Part shown: positions 23,188 to 31,190 of the stretch, one piece after another
Position numbering within the stretch: the first letter of the stretch is position 1
Layout: every line of letters starts with the position of its first letter
Source of the DNA: a virus
Virus record (IMG/VR): IMGVR_UViG_3300045996_002471
Location: 1-58,041 of that record
DNA: 58,041 bases
Strand: one strand, 5' to 3'
Notes under the pieces: model-generated
The model's database searches: none
What the model was told of the DNA's origin: nothing
The model's input: only the letters and a program-made list of their open reading frames with translations
Program-made: the position numbers and the translations under genes

Positions 23188-23333
23188 CAGGACTTCCTCC
23201 ATCCGCTGGGCTTGACACCGGTACCGGGGCAGCGGACGGAGCGTCCGCCGCGGATCTTTCGGGTGTGGCGTTCGACGTCCTGTGAGCCGGTCAGCTCGCG
23301 GCGCGCGCCGCAGTGAGTGCAGATGCCGTTCAC
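23187..23333 (-). CDS. 48-residue zinc-ribbon protein
   Basis: GTG 23333. N-terminal G-I-C-T-H-C-G-A and a later R-C-P-G suggest a half zinc ribbon; the rest is basic. One-base overlap with the next gene. Function unknown. Confidence 0.55.
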   Translation of the reverse strand: MNGICTHCGARRELTGSQDVERHTRKIRGGRSVRCPGTGVKPSGWRKS

Positions 23334-23443
23334 GGCTGGCCTCCGGTGCGGAACTGCCGAACCGTGCGGATGGTGGCGCCGGTCAGGATGCCGAGGTTGA
23401 TGAGGACGGCGGCGAGCATGGCGGCGCAGATGAGGGTGTCCAT
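23330..23443 (-). CDS. 37-residue single-pass membrane peptide
   Basis: ATG 23443. One hydrophobic helix (about residues 4-24) and a short basic tail (R-T-V-R-Q-F-R). Coupled by overlap to both neighbours. Function unknown. Confidence 0.5.
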   Translation of the reverse strand: MDTLICAAMLAAVLINLGILTGATIRTVRQFRTGGQP

Positions 23444-23901
23444 CAGGCACCGCCGGCCAAGGCGATCGCGGCCCAGGTGGCGCGGGTTTCGGCTTCGACC
23501 CGTGCCCGTCCGTCGGCGGTGAGGGGGTGTTCGCCGATGTAGTCGCAGCGGATGAGCTGGCGGAGCATGGTGACCTCGGCGCGCAGCCGGTCGATCTCGA
23601 GCGCTTCGACGTGGTCTCGGTCGGCGGCTTCGGCGCGCAGGACCCGGAGGTGGTCGACGGCGTCGGATTCGAGGATCGCGGCGGCTTTGAGCAGGTCGTC
23701 GGCGCGGACGATCCGGTAGCAGCCGGTGGAGGTGTTGACGGTTTGGCGGGCGGCGGCGGCGATCTCGCGGAGCGTGGTCGCGCCTTGCAACGGGGCGGTG
23801 GCGGAGACGACGTCGTGGGCGCACTCGGTGGAGATGTGGTCGAGGGAGGCGACCTGGTCGGCGGCGGCGAGGACGGCGTGGTTGAACAGGGTCGCGGTCA
23901 T
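23443..23901 (-). CDS. Helical hypothetical protein
   Basis: 152 residues from ATG 23901. Helical throughout, with a leucine-rich coiled coil at about 85-122 (A-L-E-I-D-R-L-R-A-E-V). No catalytic motif. Confidence 0.58.
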   Translation of the reverse strand: MTATLFNHAVLAAADQVASLDHISTECAHDVVSATAPLQGATTLREIAAAARQTVNTSTGCYRIVRADDLLKAAAILESDAVDHLRVLRAEAADRDHVEALEIDRLRAEVTMLRQLIRCDYIGEHPLTADGRARVEAETRATWAAIALAGGA

Positions 23902-24827
23902 CGCTGTCCGCCTTCGATCTCGCGCAGCACCGCTTCGGAGCCGACATAGGAAGCGCCGTCGTGGAAGCCGCCCGCGTTGCCGATCCCGGTCGGGGCCCAG
24001 CCTTCGCCGACGAAGCCGCGCGCCTGGCTGATGGTCAGCGGCTTGTGTGACGGCCCGGCCGCGTGGCCGCCCTCGTCCGTTGTGAGCCACTGGGCGAGGG
24101 CTTCGGCGGTGGGGAACACCGGCGAGACGGGAGAGCCCTCGGAGACGGTCTCCCACAACTGCCAGCCGTCACCGGTGGGCGGCTTGACCGGTTCCCACGC
24201 TTCGGCCTCGGCGCGCTGGCCTTCGTACGCTTCGAGGCTGCCGTGACCATCGCAGGTCGCGCAGGTGTCGCGCACACCCTCGCGTTCGCAGCGAGCCCGG
24301 ATCACCACACCCGCGTTGATGCCGTCGTGACCGAAACCGTGCAGCGCCCACTCGTTGACCTGTACGGCGGTCGGGACGACCGGCGGGTCGATCCGCTGCC
24401 AGCGCGTCTCCGGGGTGAACGTGTGGGTGAAGTCGTAGAGGCGGTCGGCGGCGACCAGTGCGTCCACGTCCTCTTGAGAGAGGTGCTTGGACCACTGCCC
24501 GTTCCACAGGTCGGCCAGCCGCTGCGCCTCCCGAACAATGGCGCGCTCACCGGAGCCGTAGAAGTCGGGTGCCCGGGTGACGTTGCGCTCGGCGAACGCC
24601 CGCACCGCCGGGGTGTCGTGCCGTAGCGGTGTCGAACCGGTGGTCGCCGGGTCGAACGGGATGTAGCCGTACCAGAGGTCGTGCAGGTGCTTCGCCTGCG
24701 GTGAGTACCCGTTGTCACAGTCGGGGCACGGCTTCTCGTGGAACCGCTCGGGGGTGAGGTAGCCCTCCCAGGTCTTGCGGAGCGGCCAGTCGAAGTCGAG
24801 CGGCACTCGGCGAACTTCGCGGCTCAT
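23898..24827 (-). CDS. Zinc-knuckle hypothetical protein
   Basis: 309 residues from ATG 24827 (GGAGG upstream). Two metal-site candidates: K-P-C-P-D-C-D-N-G-Y-S near residue 33 and C-A-T-C-D-G-H-G-S near 198, the latter like a DnaJ-type CxxCxGxG half motif. A conserved-looking W-A-L-H-G-F-G-H-D-G-I-N segment lies before it. The C-terminus contains F-V-G-E-G-W. No family recognised; probably nucleic-acid or metal related. Confidence 0.6.
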   Translation of the reverse strand: MSREVRRVPLDFDWPLRKTWEGYLTPERFHEKPCPDCDNGYSPQAKHLHDLWYGYIPFDPATTGSTPLRHDTPAVRAFAERNVTRAPDFYGSGERAIVREAQRLADLWNGQWSKHLSQEDVDALVAADRLYDFTHTFTPETRWQRIDPPVVPTAVQVNEWALHGFGHDGINAGVVIRARCEREGVRDTCATCDGHGSLEAYEGQRAEAEAWEPVKPPTGDGWQLWETVSEGSPVSPVFPTAEALAQWLTTDEGGHAAGPSHKPLTISQARGFVGEGWAPTGIGNAGGFHDGASYVGSEAVLREIEGGQR

Positions 24828-25123
24828 CGGGTCCTCCGGGTGAGGCGGGAGACGCTGCGGGCCGCACGGGCACGCAGCGAAAGACGGGTGACGGGGCGGG
24901 TCTGTGCGAGCAGGGCGACCGCCTGCTCGGTGTCGACCAGCACGGCCATCGGCTCGGCGTCGACCTCGCGACGCCACGCCCACAGCAGCCCGTTCAGCTC
25001 GTCGTCGACCAGCACCTCGGCGGCCGGGATGACACGGCCGCCGAGGGCGTCCAGCAGGGCGTCGTCGGCGCAGAGGTTGGCGAGGTCGTCGGGCGTGGCC
25101 GTGTCGACCACATCGGCGGTCAC
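24824..25123 (-). CDS. Hypothetical protein
   Basis: 99 residues from GTG 25123. Acidic, helical N-terminus; very basic C-terminus (L-S-L-R-A-R-A-A-R-S-V-S-R-L-T-R-R). Overlaps neighbours by 4 nt. Confidence 0.55.
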   Translation of the reverse strand: MTADVVDTATPDDLANLCADDALLDALGGRVIPAAEVLVDDELNGLLWAWRREVDAEPMAVLVDTEQAVALLAQTRPVTRLSLRARAARSVSRLTRRTR

Positions 25124-25449
25124 CCGGCACCACCCTCGGCCAACAACTCGTCCAAGCTGCGCCGGGTGACCAGGGCATCGGACGAGTAGCGGGCGCGGGC
25201 GACCGACAGGGCGTGGAACAGGATGCTGTCGGCCGCCCTGCCGGACGCGGGCAGCGGCATGACCGCCATGGCGCGGTCGAACAGATCGGCCAGCGTGGTC
25301 TCGGCGTCGAGCATTTCCCGGTAGCGGGCGATGTGCTCGTCGCGGGTTTGGGCGGGGTGGTCGAGGATTTCGCTGAGGGCTTCGCGGGCGGCACGGACCT
25401 CGGTGACGAACAGCTTGTCGAACCCGCGCAGCGTCTTCGGGGCGCTCAT
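25120..25449 (-). CDS. Helical hypothetical protein
   Basis: 109 residues from ATG 25449. All-helical with several Arg/Glu heptads. No known motif. Confidence 0.55.
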   Translation of the reverse strand: MSAPKTLRGFDKLFVTEVRAAREALSEILDHPAQTRDEHIARYREMLDAETTLADLFDRAMAVMPLPASGRAADSILFHALSVARARYSSDALVTRRSLDELLAEGGAG

Positions 25450-25682
25450 CGGGCACCGTCGGCGTTGAGCTGTTCGGAGCGGGCGACCGCGCCGTCGAGG
25501 TTGTAGTGGCGGATCTGGCCGTTGACGGTCTCGTCGTACTCGAACGGCACGAACGCGCCCGGCTGGCGGCGGAGGACGCTGTAGGGCTTGTCGCCGGTGC
25601 CGGAGCAGGCGGGCTTCCACACTGGCGTGTCCTGGTCGGCCTTGTTCAGGTCGCGGAGGCGGTTGAACACGTCGGCGTTCAT
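25446..25682 (-). CDS. Hypothetical protein
   Basis: 78 residues. A central aromatic strand region (F-V-P-F-E-Y-D-E-T-V) and K-P-A-C-S-G-T-G-D-K. Function unknown. Overlaps neighbours by 4 nt. Confidence 0.55.
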   Translation of the reverse strand: MNADVFNRLRDLNKADQDTPVWKPACSGTGDKPYSVLRRQPGAFVPFEYDETVNGQIRHYNLDGAVARSEQLNADGAR

Positions 25683-25849
25683 CGGACGGTCACCAGCTTC
25701 AGGGCGGCGATCTCGGCGCGGACCTCGGACCGCCAGCCGTTGCGTTCGGCTCGCTTGGCGTGGCGGGTAGCGACACGGGACGCGTGGGTGCGGTGCGCGG
25801 TCGCGGCGGCCAGACGGCCGGCGAGCGGCCCGGTCGTGGAGGTGGTCAC
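25679..25849 (-). CDS. 56-residue basic helical protein
   Basis: GTG 25849. Arg/Lys-rich helix (R-V-A-T-R-H-A-K-R-A-E-R) typical of small nucleic-acid-binding proteins. Coupled by 4-nt overlap to both neighbours. Confidence 0.52.
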   Translation of the reverse strand: MTTSTTGPLAGRLAAATAHRTHASRVATRHAKRAERNGWRSEVRAEIAALKLVTVR

Positions 25850-26310
25850 CGGGTCACCTCGGGCATCGGCACCGCGTACGGGGACACCTCGGCGAGACCG
25901 TGGCAGACCAGGTGCAGCGTGCGGTCGGCGCCGTCGAGCACCGGCAGCTGGTGGGTCTGCTCCTCCGGGACGCCGGTGACGACGCTCATCCACGAGACGC
26001 CGAGCACGACCCGTCCGGACATGGTGGTGTACGCCTGGCGGACCAGGGCGCGCATGCCGTGGCCTTCGCTGATCACGTCGCCCGCCTGGATGGTGGCGGC
26101 GGCGATCGGGTTGCGGTGGGCGGGCGACAGCATCTGCTCGCGGCGGGTCTCGTGGGCGCGGCGGTCCAGTTCCCAGCGGCACTGCGGGGCGCGGGCGAGG
26201 GGCTTGGCGGCGCAGCGGGCGAGGAAGCTGGGGCTGAACTTGGCGAGGGCCTGCTTGGCGCGCTCGGCGACGTTCATGTCGCGGTTGTCGTCGGTGAGGG
26301 TGTGGCTCAT
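25846..26310 (-). CDS. First gene of the accessory operon, hypothetical
   Basis: 154 residues from ATG 26310 (GGGAG upstream). The N-terminal helical part contains F-S-P-S-F-L-A-R-C. The second half is strand-rich (M-S-G-R-V-V-L-G-V-S-W-M-S-V-V-T-G-V). It is the first gene after promoter 26350-26378, so it should be strongly expressed early. Function unknown. Confidence 0.62.
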   Translation of the reverse strand: MSHTLTDDNRDMNVAERAKQALAKFSPSFLARCAAKPLARAPQCRWELDRRAHETRREQMLSPAHRNPIAAATIQAGDVISEGHGMRALVRQAYTTMSGRVVLGVSWMSVVTGVPEEQTHQLPVLDGADRTLHLVCHGLAEVSPYAVPMPEVTR

Positions 26311-26349
26311 CGGGTGCTCCCGTGGTCCGGGGTGGTGTTCGCACCGCCT

Positions 26350-26378
26350 ACCTTACGCCTACCAACGCCTACAAACAA
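26350..26378 (-). promoter_or_regulatory. Early promoter with repeat-bearing spacer
   Basis: On the minus strand TTGTTT (26378-26373), a 17-bp spacer GTAGGCGTTGGTAGGCG and TAAGGT (26355-26350). Predicted start near 26343, leaving a 33-nt leader with a ribosome site before ATG 26310. The same -35, spacer length and GTAGG repeats occur at 32858-32886, so a common repressor is likely. Confidence 0.65.
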
Positions 26379-26408
26379 GCACGAAGTCCGTGATCAACAG
26401 GACTCAAG

Positions 26409-26684
26409 TGCAGGGTCTGCAGGGTCTGGTCTCCAAAATGCAGGGTTTGACACCTAATGTGGAAACGTGCCCTGACCAGGGATATGCAGGGTGTGCAGGG
26501 TTTGCAGGGTTTGTTTTCTACCCCTACACATAGCGCGCACACACGCACACGCACACGGACCTCTCCACGGACCCCGCAAACCCTGCACACCCTGCAAACC
26601 GCAGGTCAGGAAGCACGTCGTCTGGCCCCGCAAACCCTGCACCCAGACCCTGCAGACCCTGCAGCGCCACCCGCAAACCCTGCA
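26409..26684. repeat. Six plus six converging TGCAGGGT iterons (candidate phage origin)
   Basis: TGCAGGGT starts at 26409, 26418, 26439, 26485, 26494 and 26503. Its reverse complement ACCCTGCA starts at 26580, 26589, 26634, 26647, 26656 and 26677. Most neighbours within a group are 9 bp apart. The 70-bp centre is richer in A/T and contains CACACG-type repeats. The whole gap 26311-26747 has no gene and lies between the accessory operon promoter and the helicase gene, the usual place for a phage origin. Confidence 0.75.
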
Positions 26685-26747
26685 GACACGACGACGCCCG
26701 GCAGCCGAACGCGCCACGGGACACCGACACCACCTGCTCCACAGTCA

Positions 26748-28328
26748 TCACTCCACGACCACCACGCGGTACCGCCACGTCTTCGTCCGGTCCTTCGCAC
26801 GCATCAGCTTCAGCCCGCGGCCCTGGTCATCCAGACCGAGCACAGCGCCCCGCTTGTCCGACAACTTCTTCCCAAGCGCTTTGGACGAGGTGAACTGGTC
26901 GATCCCCAGCGGAAGCTCCGGCACCGCCGCCGAACCGTGCTCGGACTTCAACGCCGCCAACACCTCGCCGGCGGTCGCGCCGTCGGCTTTGACCTTGCCG
27001 ATGTCCTCGAGCAGCCGGTACACCAACGCGAACTGTTCCCACTGCTGGGTCTCTTCGTCGACCTCGTCTAGCTGCTCGATGCGTCCGTGCATGAGGCCTT
27101 CGATGCCAGCGTTGCGGAGGATGCCGTCGATGACGCGGCACCAGGACTCGAACGAGGGCAGGATGGCGGTGCCTTCGGGTTGGCCGGCGGCGATCCATGC
27201 CTGCACCAGGGTGGCGAGGGCACCTTGGATGCGGCCGCGGTTGACGCGTGCCCATCGGTCGAGGTCTTTGTGGCGCCAGGTCGTGTAGTCGCGGGGGTGC
27301 GGTTCGATGCGCACGATCATGGAGCGGCGGGCCATCTCGGCGGACATGGACATGCCGTTGCCGGTGACGACCCACGCTGCCGGGGAGGCGAGTTCGATGT
27401 TGTCGGAGGTGCCGAGGATGCGGGCTTCCCAGGCGGGGTAGGCGGTGACGGCGGCGGCGAACGTGCCGGAGTCGATGGTGTCGTTGACGTTGTCGAACAC
27501 CATGACCGCGCGTCCCTTGCGGGCTTGGGAGACGAGGGCCTTGCCCCATTCTTCGCTGGTGGTGGGCGCGGTGGGCAGGGTGCTGTCGCCGACGGCGTGG
27601 CCGGTGACCATGCGGGTGAGCTTGGTCTTGCCGCTGCCGGCGGAGGGGGCGTCGAGGACGTACAGGGGCCGGGGCCCGTTGATGAGTTCGGTGACCATCG
27701 GGGTGAGCATCAGGCCGAGGAGCGCGGCCAGGTCGCCAGCCGGGTTGGTGAGGAGGAAGTCGCCGAGGAGGTCTTCACAGAGCAGCGCGAGCGCCTCTTG
27801 TACGTCGGTTTCGGTGGGCTTGTCGGGGATGTGGGGGACTTCGACGCCGCTCTCGGGGGCGAAGTAGGTAGCGGACTCCCAGATGTAGCCAGGCTGGTCG
27901 TGGTAGCCGCCGCGGCTGTCGAATGTGGGGCACATGGTGACTTGCTTGAGCCTGGGCAGGCCGAGCGCGTGGGCGCGGTCGTAGAGGCCTGACAGGTCGT
28001 CGAGTGCGGGTTTGGTGGCGACGAGCGCCCCACCCTTCTTGGCGTCGGTGCGCATGGTTTTGACCATGGCGACGACGCGGGACCGGAACGCGGAGGGGGT
28101 CATGTCGCGGAGTGCAGGGGCTTCGCCGTCGCGGCCGAGGTCGACTTCGACGAGGCGTCCAGAGCGGATGTAGACGAGCGGGTTGTGGTCGCGGGCGTTT
28201 CGGGTCTCGATGTGTTTGGCGAGTTCGAGTTCGAGTTCGTGGAGGTCGCGGTCGTTGATCACGACGACGGGCCGTTCTTGGGGTTCGGGGGTGGTGGGCC
28301 GCGCGGAGGCGAGGCGGAGGTTGTTCAC
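26748..28328 (-). CDS. SF3/AAA+-like phage replicative helicase
   Basis: 526 residues from GTG 28328 (GTGA overlap with the upstream gene). Walker A P-S-A-G-S-G-K-T (about 228-235), Walker B A-V-M-V-F-D-N (about 274-280) and a W-V-V-T-G-N-G sensor segment (about 319-325) followed by R-R are typical of superfamily-3-like helicases fused to plasmid/phage initiation proteins. The N-terminus (1-200) is a separate domain and the C-terminus is probably a small winged helix. It would unwind the origin; the iteron array is immediately downstream at 26409-26684. No phage DNA polymerase or primase is visible, so the host replisome is likely used. Confidence 0.82.
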   Translation of the reverse strand: MNNLRLASARPTTPEPQERPVVVINDRDLHELELELAKHIETRNARDHNPLVYIRSGRLVEVDLGRDGEAPALRDMTPSAFRSRVVAMVKTMRTDAKKGGALVATKPALDDLSGLYDRAHALGLPRLKQVTMCPTFDSRGGYHDQPGYIWESATYFAPESGVEVPHIPDKPTETDVQEALALLCEDLLGDFLLTNPAGDLAALLGLMLTPMVTELINGPRPLYVLDAPSAGSGKTKLTRMVTGHAVGDSTLPTAPTTSEEWGKALVSQARKGRAVMVFDNVNDTIDSGTFAAAVTAYPAWEARILGTSDNIELASPAAWVVTGNGMSMSAEMARRSMIVRIEPHPRDYTTWRHKDLDRWARVNRGRIQGALATLVQAWIAAGQPEGTAILPSFESWCRVIDGILRNAGIEGLMHGRIEQLDEVDEETQQWEQFALVYRLLEDIGKVKADGATAGEVLAALKSEHGSAAVPELPLGIDQFTSSKALGKKLSDKRGAVLGLDDQGRGLKLMRAKDRTKTWRYRVVVVE

Positions 28329-28906
28329 GCTGCACCGACTTCCTGGACCGTGGTGTCGCCGGCGGCGATGCGGTGGCGGCGCCAGAGGTCCCGGAGTCGG
28401 TCGCGGTCACCGAGGACGTGTTCGTAGTCGTCGAGGCTGGCTTCTTCGGCGGCTTGGCGAAGTCGGGTGGCGTACTCCACGCCGGCGCGGCGGTAGGCGT
28501 TCTCGAGAACTGCGGCGGCCATCCAGTTCAGGTTCTCCGCGGTGGCGCCGAGCATGGCGTCGATGACGTGCCCGGTGAGTTCTTCGCGGTGGAGCTGTTC
28601 GGTGGTGTCCGCAGTGGTGAGTGCGTGCTGAAGGACGGCCGCGGCGCTGGGGGCGACGCCGCGTGTGACGAGTTCACGGATGAGGCGTAGCGCGTAGCGC
28701 TCGAGGGGGAGTGGCATGTCGTCGTCGGCGACGAGGCCGAGCGCGGTGCGCGCGTCGGTGAGCGTGCTTCTGAGGAGGCAGCCGATGAACTCGGTGGTGG
28801 GGCTGAGGATGATCGGCTCCCGATGAGCGTTGGGGGCATAGGCGAAAGGTGGCGCGGTCTGGTCGGCGGCGGTGTCCCGCGGCGGGTTGCTGGTCGAGCG
28901 GGTCAC
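28325..28906 (-). CDS. DnaB N-terminal-domain-like protein
   Basis: 193 residues from GTG 28906 (CAGGAGG upstream). After a disordered start, residues about 40-150 form the helical bundle seen in DnaB N-terminal domains (L-P-L-E-R-Y-A-L-R-L-I-R-E-L then V-L-E-N-A-Y-R-R-A-G-V). There is no ATPase part, so it is a stand-alone loader-like or adaptor protein, coupled to the helicase by a 4-nt overlap. Confidence 0.7.
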   Translation of the reverse strand: MTRSTSNPPRDTAADQTAPPFAYAPNAHREPIILSPTTEFIGCLLRSTLTDARTALGLVADDDMPLPLERYALRLIRELVTRGVAPSAAAVLQHALTTADTTEQLHREELTGHVIDAMLGATAENLNWMAAAVLENAYRRAGVEYATRLRQAAEEASLDDYEHVLGDRDRLRDLWRRHRIAAGDTTVQEVGAA

Positions 28907-28929
28907 TGCGCACCTCCTGGGTTGGGGTT

Positions 28930-28964
28930 GGCGGGCGGGCTCCGTCGAAGGAAGTCCGCCCGCC
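28930..28964 (-). terminator. GC-rich hairpin between Cys-rich and DnaB-N-like genes
   Basis: A 9-bp stem (28930-28938 with 28956-28964) in the 99-bp gap 28907-29005, the widest gap in this operon. Possible attenuator or RNA processing site. Confidence 0.45.
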
Positions 28965-29005
28965 GGGTTCAGCGGCTGGCGGTGGGAACCGCGTAGGTGG
29001 GCATG

Positions 29006-29368
29006 TCACATCACCTGCGCCCACGTCGCCTCGCGGACGCGGCGCACCATGCGCACGATCTGGGCGATCTGCGGGCGGATGGTGGTGGAGCGGAGGTCGT
29101 AGCGGTCCCACCACTCCATCGCCGCACCGATCTCGGCAAGCGCGGGCCGGTCGCCCCAGAACTCTGTCCGCCAGCGACGCCCGTCAGCAGCGGCCTGTTT
29201 TCGCCAGCCGGGTTCGAAGCGCTCGTAGAACTGGCAGCGTGGGCAGGTTGGGCATTCGACGCAGCAGGGTCCGCAGTCGGCGGGGTCGCAGCACGTGCCG
29301 AGCGGGCCTTGGCGGTGAGCGCCACAGCACACCGTCAGTTGGCCTGTCGGCACCAGCGTGCCGGTCAT
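29006..29368 (-). CDS. Cys-rich metal-binding protein in the recombination operon
   Basis: 120 residues. Ten cysteines fall between residues about 14 and 45 (C-C, C-C, C, C-x2-C-C, C-x2-C, C), denser than an ordinary zinc ribbon. A Trp/Arg-rich helical domain follows (about 50-120). It lies between recT (4-nt overlap) and the DnaB-N-like gene, so a role in replication or recombination, perhaps with a Zn or Fe-S cluster, is plausible. No family recognised. Confidence 0.65.
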   Translation of the reverse strand: MTGTLVPTGQLTVCCGAHRQGPLGTCCDPADCGPCCVECPTCPRCQFYERFEPGWRKQAAADGRRWRTEFWGDRPALAEIGAAMEWWDRYDLRSTTIRPQIAQIVRMVRRVREATWAQVM

Positions 29369-30279
29369 GCTTCGGCCACATCGACGACCTCGCCGTCCAT
29401 GAACAGCTCGTCTTCGAGAAGCCCGGCGGACACGCCAGCCTGTTCACCGGCCGAGCGCATCAACGGCGCGAAGTCCGCAGGCTTCTCGGCCGCGACGTCG
29501 CGGACCGCACGCAACTGCTCCCTCATGTACTCGGCAGAGGTGGGCACCCACTTCGCCAGCTGCCGGGTGGCGGACTTCAGCCACATCGCCGCCTCGTGGT
29601 TCTTCCACGGGCTGTAGCTGGTGTCGGCACCCTGGGAGGAAGCTTTGATCCGGTTGATGTCGGCGCGGTTCAGCACGACCACCTTAGAGGTCGCGCTGTC
29701 CTTCATCACGGCGTAGGCGTAGACGAGACGGAGTTCGCCGCGGTCCTCGGTGTCCCAGTCGATCTGGTGCAGGGGGCGTTCCTGTGGGCCCTGCCAGCGC
29801 GGTGGCTGCTGGGTGTCGAGCGCGCCGGGTGTCCACACGAACTGGTCCTTGGTGTAGACGCACTCGGCGATGACGCTGGAGATCGCACCGGCGCGGTACA
29901 TCAGCTCGATGAACCCCTGGTAGCCGACGATGCCGAGGATCTCATCTCGCCAGTTGTCCCCGACCTTCACTCGACGCGGGGTGAGGTAGTACTGCTCGGT
30001 GCCGGGTTCCAAGCCGAGGCGCGCGGCTTCCATGAGCGAAGCCATGAAGGCGGTGGGGTTGTTCAGTGCGGCCAGTTCGAGTTGGGTGATCTGCTGCTTG
30101 GGCTCCTGCGGGTTCGGGACGCGCTTGCCCTTCTTCAGTGCGCCCTGGGCCAGGCGGACCCACATGTCGGACTTGATGTGGGAGGGCAGCACGGCGCTGA
30201 AGTCCTGCGAGTGCTGACGGACCATCGCGCCGGGTGTGTTGCTGCGGACGGCGACGGCGGCGGTGATGGATTCGGTCAT
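29365..30279 (-). CDS. recT: RecT-family single-strand annealing protein
   Basis: 304 residues. The core Q-I-T-Q-L-E-L-A-A-L-N-N-P, then M-E-A-A-R-L-G-L-E-P, Y-Y-L-T-P-R and Y-Q-G-F-I-E-L-M-Y-R-A-G is typical of RecT. RecT proteins anneal complementary single strands at resected ends. ATG 30279 shares a base with the stop of the exonuclease gene, the classic exonuclease-annealase pair. Confidence 0.93.
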   Translation of the reverse strand: MTESITAAVAVRSNTPGAMVRQHSQDFSAVLPSHIKSDMWVRLAQGALKKGKRVPNPQEPKQQITQLELAALNNPTAFMASLMEAARLGLEPGTEQYYLTPRRVKVGDNWRDEILGIVGYQGFIELMYRAGAISSVIAECVYTKDQFVWTPGALDTQQPPRWQGPQERPLHQIDWDTEDRGELRLVYAYAVMKDSATSKVVVLNRADINRIKASSQGADTSYSPWKNHEAAMWLKSATRQLAKWVPTSAEYMREQLRAVRDVAAEKPADFAPLMRSAGEQAGVSAGLLEDELFMDGEVVDVAEA

Positions 30280-31190
30280 CAGGCGGCGCTCACTTTCAGG
30301 CCAGCGGCCTTGCGGGGGGTGGCTTTCACGAACGGCGTGCCGCCGCCCTTCGACTGGCGCATGGCGATCTGCTGCCCGTCGAAGTAGCCGCGCTGCGCCG
30401 AGCCGAGGAAGTCGGCGAGCACGGCGGTGGCCCGCTGCTTCTCGTCCTTCGCGGCGTTGAACGCGTCGTTCGCGTCGAGATAGGGCACCGCGATGTCCGC
30501 AGGGACGTCCACGCGGGCGCCGTCGATGTCGGGGTGCAGTTCGCGGATCACCTCGTAGGTGGCGTCGTGCTCGTCGATCGACGGCCGCTGCTCCTGCTCG
30601 ACGGTGTCGAGGAACGCACGGACCTCTCGGCGCATGAACTCCGCCTCGTCGGGAGACGAGGTCACCTGGTACTCGCGGTAGTCGTTGCCGCCGATCAGCA
30701 CGGCGACGTGCGCCAGGTCGAAGCCGAACACGTCGAGGTACCAGAGCACCTGAGTGCGGTAGTAGACGGGGATCTGGTCGGTGCCGGGTTCACCCCAGCC
30801 GTCGTCGCTGCGCGCGGTCTTGGCTTCGAACAGCGCATCGGGGAGCAGGCCGTCGGGGTTGGCGATCTGCCACGGTCGGTCGGCGTGCCGCCACGTGCCG
30901 GCATCGACAGCCAGCGAAATTCCAGCGTCGGCGCGGCGGCGGTTGAACTCCTGCTGGATGACGTGTTCGAGCAGCTTGCCCCAGTACATCCCGTCGTTCT
31001 CGGTGACCGGGGTGGCGAGTCCGCGCTTGCGGTGCCACAGGCTGAAGCGTGACTCCCACGGCGACAAGCCGAGGATGGCAGCGACTTCGGAGCCTCCACT
31101 GCCGTTCGCGCGGGCGGCGTGCCATTCGGGCGTTCCGGGTGGGTAGTGGCCGACGAACTCGGCGTCGTTGATGCGGGTCATGGCGATCAC
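30279..31190 (-). CDS. YqaJ/lambda-type exonuclease
   Basis: 303 residues from GTG 31190 (4-nt overlap with the upstream stop; ATG 31181 also possible). Shows G-S-G-G-S-E-V-A-A-I-L-G (about 31-42), P-D-G-L-L-P-D-A-L-F-E-A-K-T (about 112-125) with the acidic D and E-A-K nuclease residues, and a Y-Y-x-Q segment. It resects dsDNA 5' to 3' to supply ssDNA for RecT. Confidence 0.9.
   Translation of the reverse strand: MIAMTRINDAEFVGHYPPGTPEWHAARANGSGGSEVAAILGLSPWESRFSLWHRKRGLATPVTENDGMYWGKLLEHVIQQEFNRRRADAGISLAVDAGTWRHADRPWQIANPDGLLPDALFEAKTARSDDGWGEPGTDQIPVYYRTQVLWYLDVFGFDLAHVAVLIGGNDYREYQVTSSPDEAEFMRREVRAFLDTVEQEQRPSIDEHDATYEVIRELHPDIDGARVDVPADIAVPYLDANDAFNAAKDEKQRATAVLADFLGSAQRGYFDGQQIAMRQSKGGGTPFVKATPRKAAGLKVSAA

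Noticed and set aside
26409-26684. Possible CRISPR array
   Set aside because: Repeats are only 8 bp, closely spaced and invert midway; there are no 25-40 bp repeats, unique spacers or cas genes.
26457-27288. Plus-strand open frames across the iteron region and helicase gene
   Set aside because: They consist of repeat-derived or antisense codons, have no ribosome site, and oppose a clear helicase gene.
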